This document shows positions 63,684-64,000 of a stretch of 64,000 nt of DNA, piece after piece. The DNA comes from Carallia brachiata (lineage: Eukaryota; Streptophyta; Magnoliopsida; Malpighiales; Rhizophoraceae), in the NCBI GenBank assembly GCA_021464245.1, contig JADCRB010000039.1, forward strand, positions 743,618 through 807,617, read 5' to 3'. A model generated the notes under the pieces. The model was not told the origin of the DNA. It saw only the letters and a list, made by a program, of their open reading frames with translations, and searched no databases. Position 1 is the first letter of the stretch. Every line of letters starts with the position of its first letter. The translations under genes were made by a program, and so were the position numbers.

Positions 63684-64000
63684 ACCCTTCTTCTTCTTCT
63701 TTTTTTTTTCGACAGAAAAAAAAGGACATTAGAACTGGCATTCATTCCAATTCTTTTTTTTTCTTAATTTTTTTATAATAATAGCATCTGGTTATATATC
63801 TATATCAGTTTCTAGACGTTGTGTAGGTTATTTGCATTTATGTGAGAATTTAACTAATTCAAAAAAAATTTAAATATTTTATTATTTGCATTTATTGTAT
63901 AATTCTCTCTAAAGATAAAAAAATTATATGCAAGTGCGCTATCCTGCGCTCTTAGTGTTATTGTGTGCCCGACCTTACTCTTGTCTCCACTAGACGACTT
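63684..64000. other. Intergenic DNA at window end
   Basis: AT-rich with poly-T runs; no gene or element end is recognised. Confidence 0.6.

Overview
This is a stretch of a eudicot plant nuclear genome, most likely Citrus or a close relative. I infer this from the gene families and coding style; no marker in the window proves it. It is AT-rich, genes are split into many short exons with long T-rich introns and GT/AG junctions, and more than half of the window is transposon-derived. The two intact-looking genes at the left, an LRR protein (1082-11559, +) and a CobW-type metal chaperone (25845-31483, +), appear to correspond to the Arabidopsis neighbours At1g15740 and At1g15730. That would make this an ancestral gene pair pushed apart by about 14 kb of retrotransposon debris.

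Layout. 1-11.6 kb: 15-exon LRR gene with mostly one repeat per exon. 11.6-25.7 kb: a retroelement graveyard. It holds a Ty1/copia pol fragment and an old Tat/Ogre-like gag and coiled-coil region (both minus strand). That coiled-coil frame is split by a 3.4-kb solo LTR. A short defective copia element with two LTRs follows. 25.8-31.5 kb: CobW gene with a histidine-rich loop; its transit-peptide frame is broken by one base. 31.5-37.1 kb: intergenic DNA with an RNase-H remnant, a miniature TRIM-like element and the 3' end of a copia element. 37.1-43.0 kb: two tandem copies of a broken CC-NBS-LRR resistance gene; the second copy carries a hAT-like MITE. 43.5-44.1 kb: single-exon TTM3-type triphosphate tunnel metalloenzyme (minus strand) with a 506-bp foldback MITE about 100 bp upstream. 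46.0-55.2 kb: an old non-coding LTR element carrying a striking 22-bp minisatellite, and inside it a much younger Ty3/gypsy chromovirus with perfect 5-bp target duplications. 57.2-59.5 kb: an RNase-H fragment and an unrecognised coiled-coil locus. 60.0-62.9 kb: a decayed DDX41/ABSTRAKT-type DEAD-box helicase (RH35-like, minus strand) with a second copy of the same MITE family upstream.

Functional reading. Only the LRR gene, the CobW gene (if the frameshift is an assembly or allelic matter) and TTM3 look like working host genes. They are unrelated in function, and no biosynthetic or defence cluster is evident. I found no convincing undescribed biological system. The most informative structures are the nested and solo LTR insertions whose target duplications can be read directly, the minisatellite with higher-order periodicity, the shared MITE family upstream of two genes, and the compensating indels that scramble a helicase motif while keeping the frame open.
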